From positions 1-51,150 of the forward strand of contig JAMOUT010000034.1 in assembly GCA_027061995.1 (NCBI GenBank): 51,150 nt of DNA, written 5' to 3'. Origin of the DNA: Candidatus Aminicenantota bacterium (GTDB lineage Bacteria; Acidobacteriota; Aminicenantia; JAMOAD01). The position numbers and the translations under genes were made by a program. The notes under the pieces were generated by a model. The model was not told the DNA's origin. It made no database searches and saw only the letters and a program-made list of their open reading frames with translations. Below, one piece after another: positions 34,324-42,899 of the stretch. Each line of letters starts with the position of its first letter. Position 1 is the stretch's first letter.

Positions 34324-34818
34324 AATTATGATACGCAACTCCGAGCTCTCGAATAAGGAAAAAATCAAAAAAAAGAATAAATGATAAAATAATAACGAAT
34401 CTTCTGAAAGAATAATGATGTTATGAAGAAAAACGAAGGGGAAAAAACAAGAGCGAAACACAATAATTTTCTGTATTAAATAAATCACTAACTTTGGATT
34501 TGAATAGCTTTTTATTTTTGAGTTTTTTAATTTAATCGCTTATCAAACTTTTTTCATGGTTTGTAATGTATATTATATTCGGGATTTAACTTTAATATCG
34601 GACGAATGTTTAAGATTATAATCGTAGAAGTTTTATCAGAGATTATTACAATTGCTTGACTTTTCAGACAATATCTTTGAAATAGCATGATTAAAAAAGT
34701 CGGGACATCTTCTCGGCATTATAATTTAATGCGGGGAGATTATATCGGAAATATCCTTCACTGATTTACCGCTGTTTCAGCTGTTTTCATTCGAGGTTCG
34801 GGGAGTATCATAAAGAAC
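34324..34818. other. Intergenic stretch without a clear gene
   Basis: About 500 bp between the methyltransferase promoter and the pilT promoter. It holds an upstream in-frame extension of the methyltransferase (to 34488) and a 25-codon plus-strand frame at 34687-34764 without ribosome binding site. A GCATTA/TAATGC inverted repeat lies near 34717-34733, and an isolated TTGACT is at 34656. I recognise no known RNA family or gene remnant. A non-coding RNA or long leader for pilT remains possible. Confidence 0.4.
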
Positions 34819-34847
34819 TTGACTAATATTTAAAAAAATACTATCTT
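34819..34847 (+). promoter_or_regulatory. Promoter of the pilT operon
   Basis: TTGACT (34819-34824) and TATCTT (34842-34847) are spaced by 17 bases. An AAAGGAGGAA ribosome binding site follows before the ATG at 34869. The long run of tightly spaced genes downstream may all depend on this or on internal promoters I cannot see. Confidence 0.5.
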
Positions 34848-34868
34848 TATATATGTAAAGGAGGAATA

Positions 34869-36008
34869 ATGCATATCAATGAACTTTTAAGAACGGCGGT
34901 TGAGAGAGGGGCTTCGGACCTTCATTTAAAGGTAGGAAACTATCCCATATTAAGAATTAACGGTAAGTTAACATTCTTAACCGAATTAAAAAGACTTATG
35001 CCCGAGGATACCATAGCTCTTGCATATTCTATTATGAGCCAAAGGGATAAACAAAAATTCAAAGAGAGAAATGAAATAGATCTTGCATATTCTGTTCCCG
35101 GCCTCGGAAGATTCAGAGTCAGTGTCTTTTATCAAAGGAATACAATAGGTATGGTTTTAAGGGTTATCCCCACAAAGATTAAAACAGTCAGAGAATTAAA
35201 CCTGCCGGTGGTCATAGAAAAAATAGCTAAAGAGGAGAGAGGTTTGATACTTGTAACGGGGACAACGGGTTCCGGTAAATCCACAACTCTTGCTGCAATA
35301 GTCGATTATATTAATACTTATAAAACGGCAAATATTATAACTATTGAAGATCCTATCGAATTCTTGCATAGAGATAAAAAAAGCATTATAAATCAGAGAG
35401 AGATAGGAATGGATACAATGTCTTTTTCTTCCGCTTTAAGAGCGGCTTTAAGGCAGGACCCCGATGTTGTGCTTGTCGGAGAGATGAGGGATCTTGAAAC
35501 AATAGAAACAGCACTTCTCGCGGCTGAAACAGGTCATTTGGTCCTAAGCACCCTACATACTCTTGACTCCATAGAAACAATAGATAGAATTGTGGCGATG
35601 TTTCCCCCTTATCATCAAACACAGATTAGATTGCAGCTTGCAATGGTTCTTAAATCTGTTATCTCTATGAGACTTGTTCCCATGGCTGATAAAAAAGGGA
35701 GGGTTCCCGCTGCTGAAATCATGATTACAACCCCTTTTGTTAAAGATTGTATTATAAACCCTGAAAAAACGCAGTCTATTAGAGAAGCTATCCAGAAAGG
35801 GACATCTCAATACGGAATGCAAACTTTTGACCAATCTCTGTATTATTTATGGCAACAAAAACTTATATCTTATGAGGAAGCTTTAAGATGGGCATCGAAT
35901 CCCGATGAGTTTAAACTTAAAGTTATGGGTGTTCAGTCAACTCAGGATGCTGCCATAGAGGAGATGGAAAAAATCGTAACCGGAGGAAGTGAAGATATTT
36001 ATGAATAG
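34869..36008 (+). CDS. pilT: Type IV pilus retraction ATPase PilT
   Basis: A 379-residue hexameric ATPase powering pilus retraction at the inner membrane. Walker A is GTTGSGKST (131-139), the Asp box IEDPIEF, Walker B RQDPDVVLVGEMRD, and the His box ETGHLVLSTLHT. Length is slightly more than typical PilT (~345-370). The start is supported by a strong AGGAGG site. It overlaps alaS by eight bases. No pilin or other pil gene is present; pilus genes presumably lie elsewhere. Confidence 0.96.
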   Translation: MHINELLRTAVERGASDLHLKVGNYPILRINGKLTFLTELKRLMPEDTIALAYSIMSQRDKQKFKERNEIDLAYSVPGLGRFRVSVFYQRNTIGMVLRVIPTKIKTVRELNLPVVIEKIAKEERGLILVTGTTGSGKSTTLAAIVDYINTYKTANIITIEDPIEFLHRDKKSIINQREIGMDTMSFSSALRAALRQDPDVVLVGEMRDLETIETALLAAETGHLVLSTLHTLDSIETIDRIVAMFPPYHQTQIRLQLAMVLKSVISMRLVPMADKKGRVPAAEIMITTPFVKDCIINPEKTQSIREAIQKGTSQYGMQTFDQSLYYLWQQKLISYEEALRWASNPDEFKLKVMGVQSTQDAAIEEMEKIVTGGSEDIYE

Positions 36009-38622
36009 TAATGATATACGAAAATCCTTTCTTGATTATTTTAAAGGTAAAAAACATAAAATAGTGAAAAGTTCCCCTTTGATTTTACATAAAGATCCGA
36101 CACTGCTTTTTACGAATGCGGGGATGAATCAGTTTAAGAATGTTTTTCTCGGCCTTGAACAAAGAGATTATAAAAGAGCGACCTCTTCTCAAAAATGTAT
36201 GAGAGCGGGTGGTAAACATAATGATTTGGAACAGGTGGGCAAAACAAACAGACACCACACATTTTTTGAGATGCTCGGTAATTTTTCCTTCGGAGATTAT
36301 TTTAAAAAGGAGGCTATAAATTTTGCATGGGAACTTCTTGTTGATGTATATAAACTTTCCCCCGAAAAACTAATAATAACGATTTATAAAGATGATGAAG
36401 AAGCTTTTGATATCTGGAAAAATGATATACGAGTGCCGGAAGATAAAATATATCGTTTGGGAGAAAAGGATAATTTTTGGGAGATGGGGGAAACAGGTCC
36501 CTGCGGTCCTTGCACCGAGATTCATTATGACAGGGGTAAACTTTACGGAGATTATAAATTTGACGAAAAAGAGGGGGAAAGATATATTGAGATTTGGAAT
36601 CTCGTTTTTATGCAGTATTATAGAGATGAAAACGGAACTTTATCCCCTCTTCCGAGTCCCTCCATAGATACCGGAATGGGGCTCGAAAGACTTGCAAGTA
36701 TTTTGCAAAATAGCGAGAGTAATTATGAAACAGATCTGTTTTTACCTATTATAAAGAGGGTCGAAGAGATAACAGGAGAAGATTATACCGCATCATCTCG
36801 AAATAAAGTGGCTATGAGAGTTATCTCGGATCATATAAGAGCTATAACATTCTTAATAGGAGACGGGGTTCTCCCCTCTAATGAAGGGAGGGGTTATGTC
36901 CTCAGAAGAATTATAAGAAGAGGGTATAGATACGGAAAAGAGCTGGGTTTAAATGAGCCGTTTTTATATAGATTATCGGGAGTTGTTATTGATATAATGA
37001 AAGAGGCATATCCCGAGTTAGCCGGTTCTTCGCTAACTATCTCGAATATATGCCGCTCCGAGGAAGAAAGGTTTACAAAAACTCTTGATATAGGCTATTC
37101 CAAAATAAAAGAGATTATTAGAGATGTCAAAGATAAAAAGGGTGAAAACATTGACGGGAAAATCATATTTAAACTTTATGATACCTATGGTTTTCCCCCC
37201 GATCTTGCAAAAGATATTTTAGAGGAAAACGGATTTATTTTTGATGAGGTTGGCTTTAATAAGGAGCTGAATTATCAAAGGGACAGAGCGAGAAGTTTTT
37301 GGAAAGGGGATGAGAAAATAAAAGAGATAGAAAAATATAGAATTTTTGAAAATGAGAAAATTGAATTCACCGGATATGAAAAACTTGAGGAACTTTCCAC
37401 CGTAAAAGGGATTATTAAAGATTCGCAAGAGGTTGAAAGTGTGAAGAAAGGGGAAAAAGCTGAATTAATAGTTGAAAAAACACCGTTTTATGCGGAATCC
37501 GGTGGACAGGTGGGAGATACGGGGATTATTGAAAATGATAATTTTTATGCGGAAGTTATTGATACACAAAAACCTTTGGATAATCTGATTATTCATAAGA
37601 TAAAGGTTATAAAGGGGAAGATTGAAAAAGGGGAAAAAGTTAATTTAAAGGTGGATTATAACAAAAGATGGGCAACCATGAAAAATCATACTGCAACCCA
37701 CCTTCTCCATAAATCTTTGAGAGAAGTTCTCGGAGAGCATGTAAAACAGGCGGGTTCTCTCGTTATGCCGAATTATATGAGATTTGATTTTACCCATTTT
37801 AAATCTCTTACCCGTGAAGAGATATCCCTTGTAGAGGAGATGATAAACAGGAAGATTCAGGAGACAATAGATGTTACAACCGAGGTCATGACAATAGATG
37901 AAGCTGTTAAAACAGGGGCTATGGCTATTTTCGAAGAAAAATACGGAGATATGGTAAGAGTTGTTTCTATAGGTGATTTTTCCAAAGAGCTTTGCGGAGG
38001 AACCCATATTAAAAATACGGGAGAAATAGGGGTCTTTAAAATAATAAGTGAAAACAGTATCTCTTCCGGAGTCAGAAGAATTGAAGCTGTAACAGGATTA
38101 TCCGCAATTAAAAAGATTCAGGAAATTTTTGACATATTGGATGAAGTTAAGGTAAAATTAAACTCTCCTCGAGATAAGATTATCGAACAACTTGAAAAAC
38201 TCAGAGATGAATATAAACTTCTTGAGAAAGAAAACACGGAAATCAGACAAAAGCTTATCTCTTCAAATATGGATGATATAATTAAAAAAGGGGAAAAGAT
38301 TAATGATATAAATCTGATATTTAATAAAGTTAATGGTTTGAGAAAAGAGGAGATGAGAACACTTGCTGATAATATTAAAAACAGGGTTGAAAACTCTTTC
38401 GTTATTCTTATTCAGGAAAAAAAGGGAAAGATTAGCATTGTTTTTTCCCTAAGAAAAGAGCTAACTTCAAAATTCAAAGTTAAAGAAATTATTAAAAAAA
38501 CCGCAAGAATAATCGGAGGCGGCGGAGGGGGAAGAGATGATTTCGGAGAAGCGGGAGGAAGTAAGCCCGAGAATTTGGAAAAATTCAAAAAGGAGATTGT
38601 AAATATAATAAAAAATGGTTAA
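36001..38622 (+). CDS. alaS: Alanyl-tRNA synthetase
   Basis: An 873-residue class II synthetase, full length. The catalytic domain has TNAGMNQFKNVFLG, the motif 2 region and GMGLERLASILQ. The editing domain has the zinc-site residues HTATHLLH (from about 563) and CGGTH (from about 665). The C-terminal DHHA1 domain carries the glycine run GGGGGGRDD. The ATG at 36001 is preferred to a GTG at 35989 because it matches the usual N-terminus (NDIRKSFLDYF); it overlaps the pilT stop. The GGAGG at 35982 is 14 bases away, so initiation may depend on coupling. Confidence 0.97.
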   Translation: MNSNDIRKSFLDYFKGKKHKIVKSSPLILHKDPTLLFTNAGMNQFKNVFLGLEQRDYKRATSSQKCMRAGGKHNDLEQVGKTNRHHTFFEMLGNFSFGDYFKKEAINFAWELLVDVYKLSPEKLIITIYKDDEEAFDIWKNDIRVPEDKIYRLGEKDNFWEMGETGPCGPCTEIHYDRGKLYGDYKFDEKEGERYIEIWNLVFMQYYRDENGTLSPLPSPSIDTGMGLERLASILQNSESNYETDLFLPIIKRVEEITGEDYTASSRNKVAMRVISDHIRAITFLIGDGVLPSNEGRGYVLRRIIRRGYRYGKELGLNEPFLYRLSGVVIDIMKEAYPELAGSSLTISNICRSEEERFTKTLDIGYSKIKEIIRDVKDKKGENIDGKIIFKLYDTYGFPPDLAKDILEENGFIFDEVGFNKELNYQRDRARSFWKGDEKIKEIEKYRIFENEKIEFTGYEKLEELSTVKGIIKDSQEVESVKKGEKAELIVEKTPFYAESGGQVGDTGIIENDNFYAEVIDTQKPLDNLIIHKIKVIKGKIEKGEKVNLKVDYNKRWATMKNHTATHLLHKSLREVLGEHVKQAGSLVMPNYMRFDFTHFKSLTREEISLVEEMINRKIQETIDVTTEVMTIDEAVKTGAMAIFEEKYGDMVRVVSIGDFSKELCGGTHIKNTGEIGVFKIISENSISSGVRRIEAVTGLSAIKKIQEIFDILDEVKVKLNSPRDKIIEQLEKLRDEYKLLEKENTEIRQKLISSNMDDIIKKGEKINDINLIFNKVNGLRKEEMRTLADNIKNRVENSFVILIQEKKGKISIVFSLRKELTSKFKVKEIIKKTARIIGGGGGGRDDFGEAGGSKPENLEKFKKEIVNIIKNG

Positions 38623-39289
38623 AAAACTTGTGATATTATCTTTATTGTTCTTCAGTATGAATCTTTATTCAAATATATATATCTATATTGCAAATTCCGG
38701 TAGAAAAATAATCTCTAATTTTCCCCCCACGGATTATAAAAAAATCATAAAAATAATTAAAACAAAAAGGCATTTTATAAAATCAAATATATCAAATGTT
38801 AAATATAATCATCTTATTGAAAAATATTCGAGAAAACACGGGGTGGATTCAAAACTTGTGAAAGCCATAATAAAAGTTGAATCGGATTTTAATAAATCGG
38901 CGGTTTCGTCAAAGGGGGCGAAAGGTTTAATGCAACTCATGGAACAAACAGCGAAAGATTACGGAGTTTATTCTCATGAAATCCTTGACCCCGAGAAAAA
39001 TATAGAGGCAGGGGTAAAACATCTGAAAAAACTTTTAAGAAAGTATAATAACCTTCAGTTAGTTCTTGCCGCATACAATGCGGGAGAAACAAAGGTTGAT
39101 TCTTACGGAGGGATTCCCCCGTATAGAGAAACCATTAACTATGTAAAAAAAGTTATAAGGATATACAAAGGTTCCACACCTGTTTTAAGAGTGGCTAAAA
39201 ATAAAAAAAGGAGACATTCAAGGGTAAAAACCTATTATGATAAGAACGGAATTTTATGTATCTCAAATATTCCTGACGAAGATAATTGA
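38615..39289 (+). CDS. Periplasmic lytic transglycosylase (SLT domain)
   Basis: A 224-residue exported peptidoglycan lytic transglycosylase. A signal peptide (1-20) is followed by a short DUF4124-like segment (IYIYIANSGRKIISNFP) and the SLT domain (about 62-180) with catalytic Glu89 in AIIKVESDFN, then GAKGLMQLM and LAAYNAGETKVD. The C-terminus (KTYYDKNGILCISNIP) repeats a DUF4124-like motif. It overlaps alaS by eight bases. Its place after pilT could reflect wall opening for pili, which is conjecture. Confidence 0.92.
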   Translation: MVKKLVILSLLFFSMNLYSNIYIYIANSGRKIISNFPPTDYKKIIKIIKTKRHFIKSNISNVKYNHLIEKYSRKHGVDSKLVKAIIKVESDFNKSAVSSKGAKGLMQLMEQTAKDYGVYSHEILDPEKNIEAGVKHLKKLLRKYNNLQLVLAAYNAGETKVDSYGGIPPYRETINYVKKVIRIYKGSTPVLRVAKNKKRRHSRVKTYYDKNGILCISNIPDEDN

Positions 39290-39749
39290 AATAATCGAAT
39301 ACTTTTTGTTAATTGTATTCTTTGTTTTTAATATCTTGATTTTTATTCCGACTTTAACCGGAAATAATCTTTTAAGAGATGGAATTTATAGCTTTTTCTC
39401 TATTGTTTGTCATCAAAAGGAATCATTGAGTTTTGTGATTGACTCACACAAGTTAGCCGTGTGTTCGAGATGCACCGGGATATATCAGGGATTTTTAATA
39501 AGCGGGATATTTTTCTCGTTCTTTTTTAAAAAAAGGATAACAAAACGGATAATTAAATCATTTATTATCATAACACTATTATTAACACTATTATCAAAAA
39601 TCTATCAATATTATGAGATAAATCCATTAACAAATTATATCCGCTGGTTATCGGGTTTTTTTATTGGTATAATATTTTCTTATCCAATTTATTATAAAGG
39701 AGAAAAAAATGAAACAAAACGAATCAATAGGGAATACAAAACAAAATAA
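39237..39749 (+). CDS. DUF2085 membrane protein
   Basis: A 170-residue membrane protein of the DUF2085 family. The conserved motif is present: VCHQKESLSF, then AVCSRCTGIYQGFL, which places His and three Cys near the membrane face. Hydrophobic segments lie at about 20-40, 82-96, 106-122 and 134-150. The function of the family is unknown. The ATG at 39237 overlaps the transglycosylase gene by 53 bases and no internal ATG, GTG or TTG offers a shorter start in the first segment. It overlaps the next gene as well. Confidence 0.82.
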   Translation: MIRTEFYVSQIFLTKIIEIIEYFLLIVFFVFNILIFIPTLTGNNLLRDGIYSFFSIVCHQKESLSFVIDSHKLAVCSRCTGIYQGFLISGIFFSFFFKKRITKRIIKSFIIITLLLTLLSKIYQYYEINPLTNYIRWLSGFFIGIIFSYPIYYKGEKNETKRINREYKTK

Positions 39750-40239
39750 GATATTTTTAGATGCACCTATCATCGGGGGAGCTGTTATGGCTGTTTTATC
39801 CCTTATCCCCATTATAAATCTTTTTAATGTTTTTTGTTGTATGTGGCTTATAGCGGGGGGAGTTGTAAGTTATATATATGCAAGTAAGAAGGAGGGGTAT
39901 GTCTCCCGTTCTACCGATGGATTGCTTTACGGAGTTCTATCGGGAATTTTCGGTTGGATAATGAATGTTGTTCTGGGTTTTTTAATGCTCTCAATCAGAG
40001 TTGAAAAATTCAATTTGATTAAGGAAAAATTGAGTCAAATAGCGGGGCCCGAGGCTGACAAAATAATCCAAATTATTAATAATTTCGGAGTATTCGGATT
40101 TTTCTTAACGGTTAATCTTGTTTTTATAATTTTTTATCTTATCTTTCCGTCCATAGGTGGAGCTGTTGCCCAAAGTTTGACAAAGAAAAAGGAGGTTAAA
40201 CCGGAAGTGTCGGTGGATCATAATGAATTACAGGACTAA
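39709..40239 (+). CDS. Four-helix membrane protein, function unknown
   Basis: A 176-residue predicted membrane protein. Hydrophobic segments lie at about 20-40, 43-58, 72-95 and 126-150, with a two-cysteine NVFCCMWLIAGG motif between the first two. The C-terminal tail is charged. I do not recognise a named family. A good ribosome binding site (AAAGGAGAA) supports the ATG at 39709, which lies inside the end of the DUF2085 gene. The lipid kinase gene that follows overlaps it by 17 bases. Confidence 0.7.
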   Translation: MKQNESIGNTKQNKIFLDAPIIGGAVMAVLSLIPIINLFNVFCCMWLIAGGVVSYIYASKKEGYVSRSTDGLLYGVLSGIFGWIMNVVLGFLMLSIRVEKFNLIKEKLSQIAGPEADKIIQIINNFGVFGFFLTVNLVFIIFYLIFPSIGGAVAQSLTKKKEVKPEVSVDHNELQD

Positions 40240-41128
40240 AGTTATAGTAAACCCCTATTCAGCTTTCGGAAAAACAAAAGAGAGGTGGTTGTCCATAAAA
40301 GAGGAGCTTAAATCCATGTTTAAAGAGCTGAAAGTTGAATTCACCCAAGCTCCCAAACATGCCACTCTGATAACCGAAGAAGCCATTAAACAGGGGTTCA
40401 ATCATATAGTGGGAGTTGGTGGAGACGGGACGATCAATGAAATCATAAACGGTTATCTTAAAGAGGATAAACCTTTGAATCAAAAGGCGGTTATATCAGC
40501 TTTCCCTTCGGGGAAAGGGAATGATTTTTTCAGAACAATATCCCCAACGGAAAAACACTGGAGAGAGATGTATTATGAAGATAAAAGCAGAATGGTTGAT
40601 GTCGGAAAAATCAAGACTAAAACTGGGGAGAGATATTTTTTAAATGTTTCCTCCTTTGGTTTTAGCGGAGAGGTCGCAAGGAAAATTTACAAGTTAAAAC
40701 AAAGAATCAGATCGGGTGCCGTTTATTTTATCGGGGCTTTATCTGTTTTGGCAAAGTATAAACCCGAGCAAATCAAAATAATGGCGGATGGGAAGGAGTT
40801 TACGGGCAAGTATCTTCTCGGGGCTGTTTGTAATGGTAAATATTTCGGAGGAAATATGAAAGTCGCCCCTGAAGCTGAGGTTGATGATGGATATTTTGAT
40901 CTTATTATATTGAAAGAAACTTCAAAATTTGATGTTTTAAAAAAGATGATAAAAGTTTACGGGGGTAAACATATTAATGAACCGGGGATAGAATTTATAA
41001 GAGCTAAACATATAATCATAGAGCCGGTGGAAAAAGAGGATATACCTATTGAATATGACGGAGAGGTTGATTTTTCTCTTCCGGCTGAATTTAAAATAAT
41101 ACCTGCAGCGGTTAAATTTAAAGTATAG
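40223..41128 (+). CDS. YegS/diacylglycerol kinase-family lipid kinase
   Basis: A 301-residue cytoplasmic lipid kinase. The N-terminal half has KVIVNPYSAFGK, the ATP-binding GVGGDGTINEIINGY (about 64-78) and FPSGKGNDFFRTI. The C-terminal beta-sandwich has GAVCNGKYFGGNMKVAPEAEVDDG and ends in the usual EYDGE motif region. Likely substrates are diacylglycerol or related lipids, feeding phosphatidic acid back to phospholipid synthesis. It overlaps the upstream membrane protein gene and ends eight bases before the S55 gene. Confidence 0.9.
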   Translation: MNYRTKVIVNPYSAFGKTKERWLSIKEELKSMFKELKVEFTQAPKHATLITEEAIKQGFNHIVGVGGDGTINEIINGYLKEDKPLNQKAVISAFPSGKGNDFFRTISPTEKHWREMYYEDKSRMVDVGKIKTKTGERYFLNVSSFGFSGEVARKIYKLKQRIRSGAVYFIGALSVLAKYKPEQIKIMADGKEFTGKYLLGAVCNGKYFGGNMKVAPEAEVDDGYFDLIILKETSKFDVLKKMIKVYGGKHINEPGIEFIRAKHIIIEPVEKEDIPIEYDGEVDFSLPAEFKIIPAAVKFKV

Positions 41129-41136
41129 GAGAAGAT

Positions 41137-42888
41137 ATGAGACGAAGGGGATTAATTGTTTTATTATTTTTGTTTTTATCCGTAACCCTTTTTGCTGAAG
41201 AATACTTTCCTCTGTCTAAGATAAAAGAGGGGATGGTATTGACAGGAAAAACAGCGTTGAAAGGGGAAAAATTATCTGAATTTAAAGTTAGGGTTTCCGG
41301 TATTCTTGAAAATGTTTATCCGGGTCAAAGCTTTGTCATAGGTGAAATCCTCGGGGATTATTATAAAGAAACGGGTGTTATTGCCGGTATGTCGGGTAGC
41401 CCTGTATATTATGATGGCAAGATAGTCGGTGCCGTTTCTTTTTCCTTCTCTTTTACAAAACGGGCGATTGCGGGAATAACCCCTTATGAAGAGATGATAA
41501 AGATGGTGAAAAAGAGTGCTCCGCAGGTTCATATTGATATAAATTTTAAATCGGCTTTTGAAAAGAAGATTTATAATTCACTATTTAAAATTCTTAAATC
41601 AAAGATAAACACAAATATAAATTATAAAATACCTTTAAGATTGTCGGGGTTTAATTATACCTTTGTTAATAAAATCTCAAAGGATTTCTCCGTTTTAAAT
41701 ATGATGGCTGTTCCCGCGGGAAGAGGAAAGATAAAAATTCCCGAAAAAATAAATATTGATGATGTTAGTTTAAAAGACGGTGATCCGATAAATGTTCATC
41801 TTGCAATCGGTGATTTGGATATTTCCGCGGGAGGGACTGTTACACATGTTATCGGTAATAAATTTTATGCATTCGGTCACCCGTTTTTCAATCTTGGTAA
41901 AGTTGCGTTTCCCGTATCCAAGGCAAGTGTAATAGATGTTGTCCCCAATTATCAATCCTCTTTTAAATTATCATCCATAGTTAAATATGTCGGTAAGATA
42001 ACAGAGGATAGAACTTCCGGAATAAAAGGGGAGATAGGAAGTTTCCCCGAACTTATTCCCATAAAAGTTACGATGAATTATCTGAAACCAGTTGAATTTG
42101 AAGTGAAAATTGTTAAAGACAAATTATTAACCCCTCTTCTTGTTTATAATGTTATCGCAAATATAATTTCAACAGAGGCAAAAGCTTACGGGGAGCTTTC
42201 CTTAAAAGTAAACGGAGCCGTATATCTTAAAAACGGAAAATCGGTTAGATACGATGACATTTTTTCAAGTGCGAATTCCGGAGGAGATCTTTCGATGATG
42301 TATGCTTCCTTAGCATATATATTAACGGATAATCCTATTAAAAATTTTCAGATAGATAGGATTAAGCTTGAAATCACCCCTTTTGAGAAAAACAGAGTTG
42401 CTCGGCTTAAGAGAGTGATAGCGTCAAAATACAGAGCAAAACCGGGGGAGAGAGTATCTTTTTCATTGTATTATAAACCTTCCGACGGGAAGATTATGAA
42501 AGAGGATATATCGGTTCCTATTCCTCCAATTAAGAAAGGCTCTAAATTATATATTTTAATAGGAGATTCCAAAACATTACAAAAATTTGAAACTCGAACC
42601 TATAAAGACGGGTTCAGATTTCCTTCGGATGAGCCGTCTCTTTTGAGAGCTTTGAATAATTTGAGAAAAAACAATATTATATATTTTAAAGTTATGACTT
42701 TGAAAAAGTCGGTTTTTATCAATGGTTATGATTATTCGGGAATCCCCCCTTCATTCTTTTCTTTCATTCTTCCGGCTCAAAAAGATTATAATTATACTTA
42801 CCCGAAAGTTACGACATTTAAAGATTATGCTCTCCCGATAGATTATAAATTCGAGGGAAGCGCATTGATTAAATTGGAAATAGAATAG
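41137..42888 (+). CDS. Secreted SpoIVB-type (S55) serine peptidase-like protein
   Basis: A 583-residue exported protein. After the signal peptide (1-20) it has the S55 core with GMSGSPVYYDGKIVGAV; Ser86 is the likely nucleophile. FGHPFFNLGKVAFPVS further on supplies the conserved His region. A C-terminal part (about 400-583) of beta character is not recognised. SpoIVB acts in spore-former sigma signalling, but related S55 proteins also occur in non-sporulating diderms with unknown roles. Nothing else here suggests sporulation. It is followed by a propeller gene after 11 bases, which suggests a joint function. Whether it self-cleaves is unknown. Confidence 0.85.
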   Translation: MRRRGLIVLLFLFLSVTLFAEEYFPLSKIKEGMVLTGKTALKGEKLSEFKVRVSGILENVYPGQSFVIGEILGDYYKETGVIAGMSGSPVYYDGKIVGAVSFSFSFTKRAIAGITPYEEMIKMVKKSAPQVHIDINFKSAFEKKIYNSLFKILKSKINTNINYKIPLRLSGFNYTFVNKISKDFSVLNMMAVPAGRGKIKIPEKINIDDVSLKDGDPINVHLAIGDLDISAGGTVTHVIGNKFYAFGHPFFNLGKVAFPVSKASVIDVVPNYQSSFKLSSIVKYVGKITEDRTSGIKGEIGSFPELIPIKVTMNYLKPVEFEVKIVKDKLLTPLLVYNVIANIISTEAKAYGELSLKVNGAVYLKNGKSVRYDDIFSSANSGGDLSMMYASLAYILTDNPIKNFQIDRIKLEITPFEKNRVARLKRVIASKYRAKPGERVSFSLYYKPSDGKIMKEDISVPIPPIKKGSKLYILIGDSKTLQKFETRTYKDGFRFPSDEPSLLRALNNLRKNNIIYFKVMTLKKSVFINGYDYSGIPPSFFSFILPAQKDYNYTYPKVTTFKDYALPIDYKFEGSALIKLEIE

Positions 42889-42899
42889 AGGTGAAATAG

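Noticed and set aside
34288-34488. N-terminal extension of the ICMT-like protein to 34488
   Set aside because: A TTGAAA-17-TAAAAT promoter lies inside the extension, and the added residues show no family similarity.
34687-34764. Small plus-strand frame of 25 codons
   Set aside because: No ribosome binding site, no promoter at a suitable distance and no recognisable sequence; kept only as a note on the gap.
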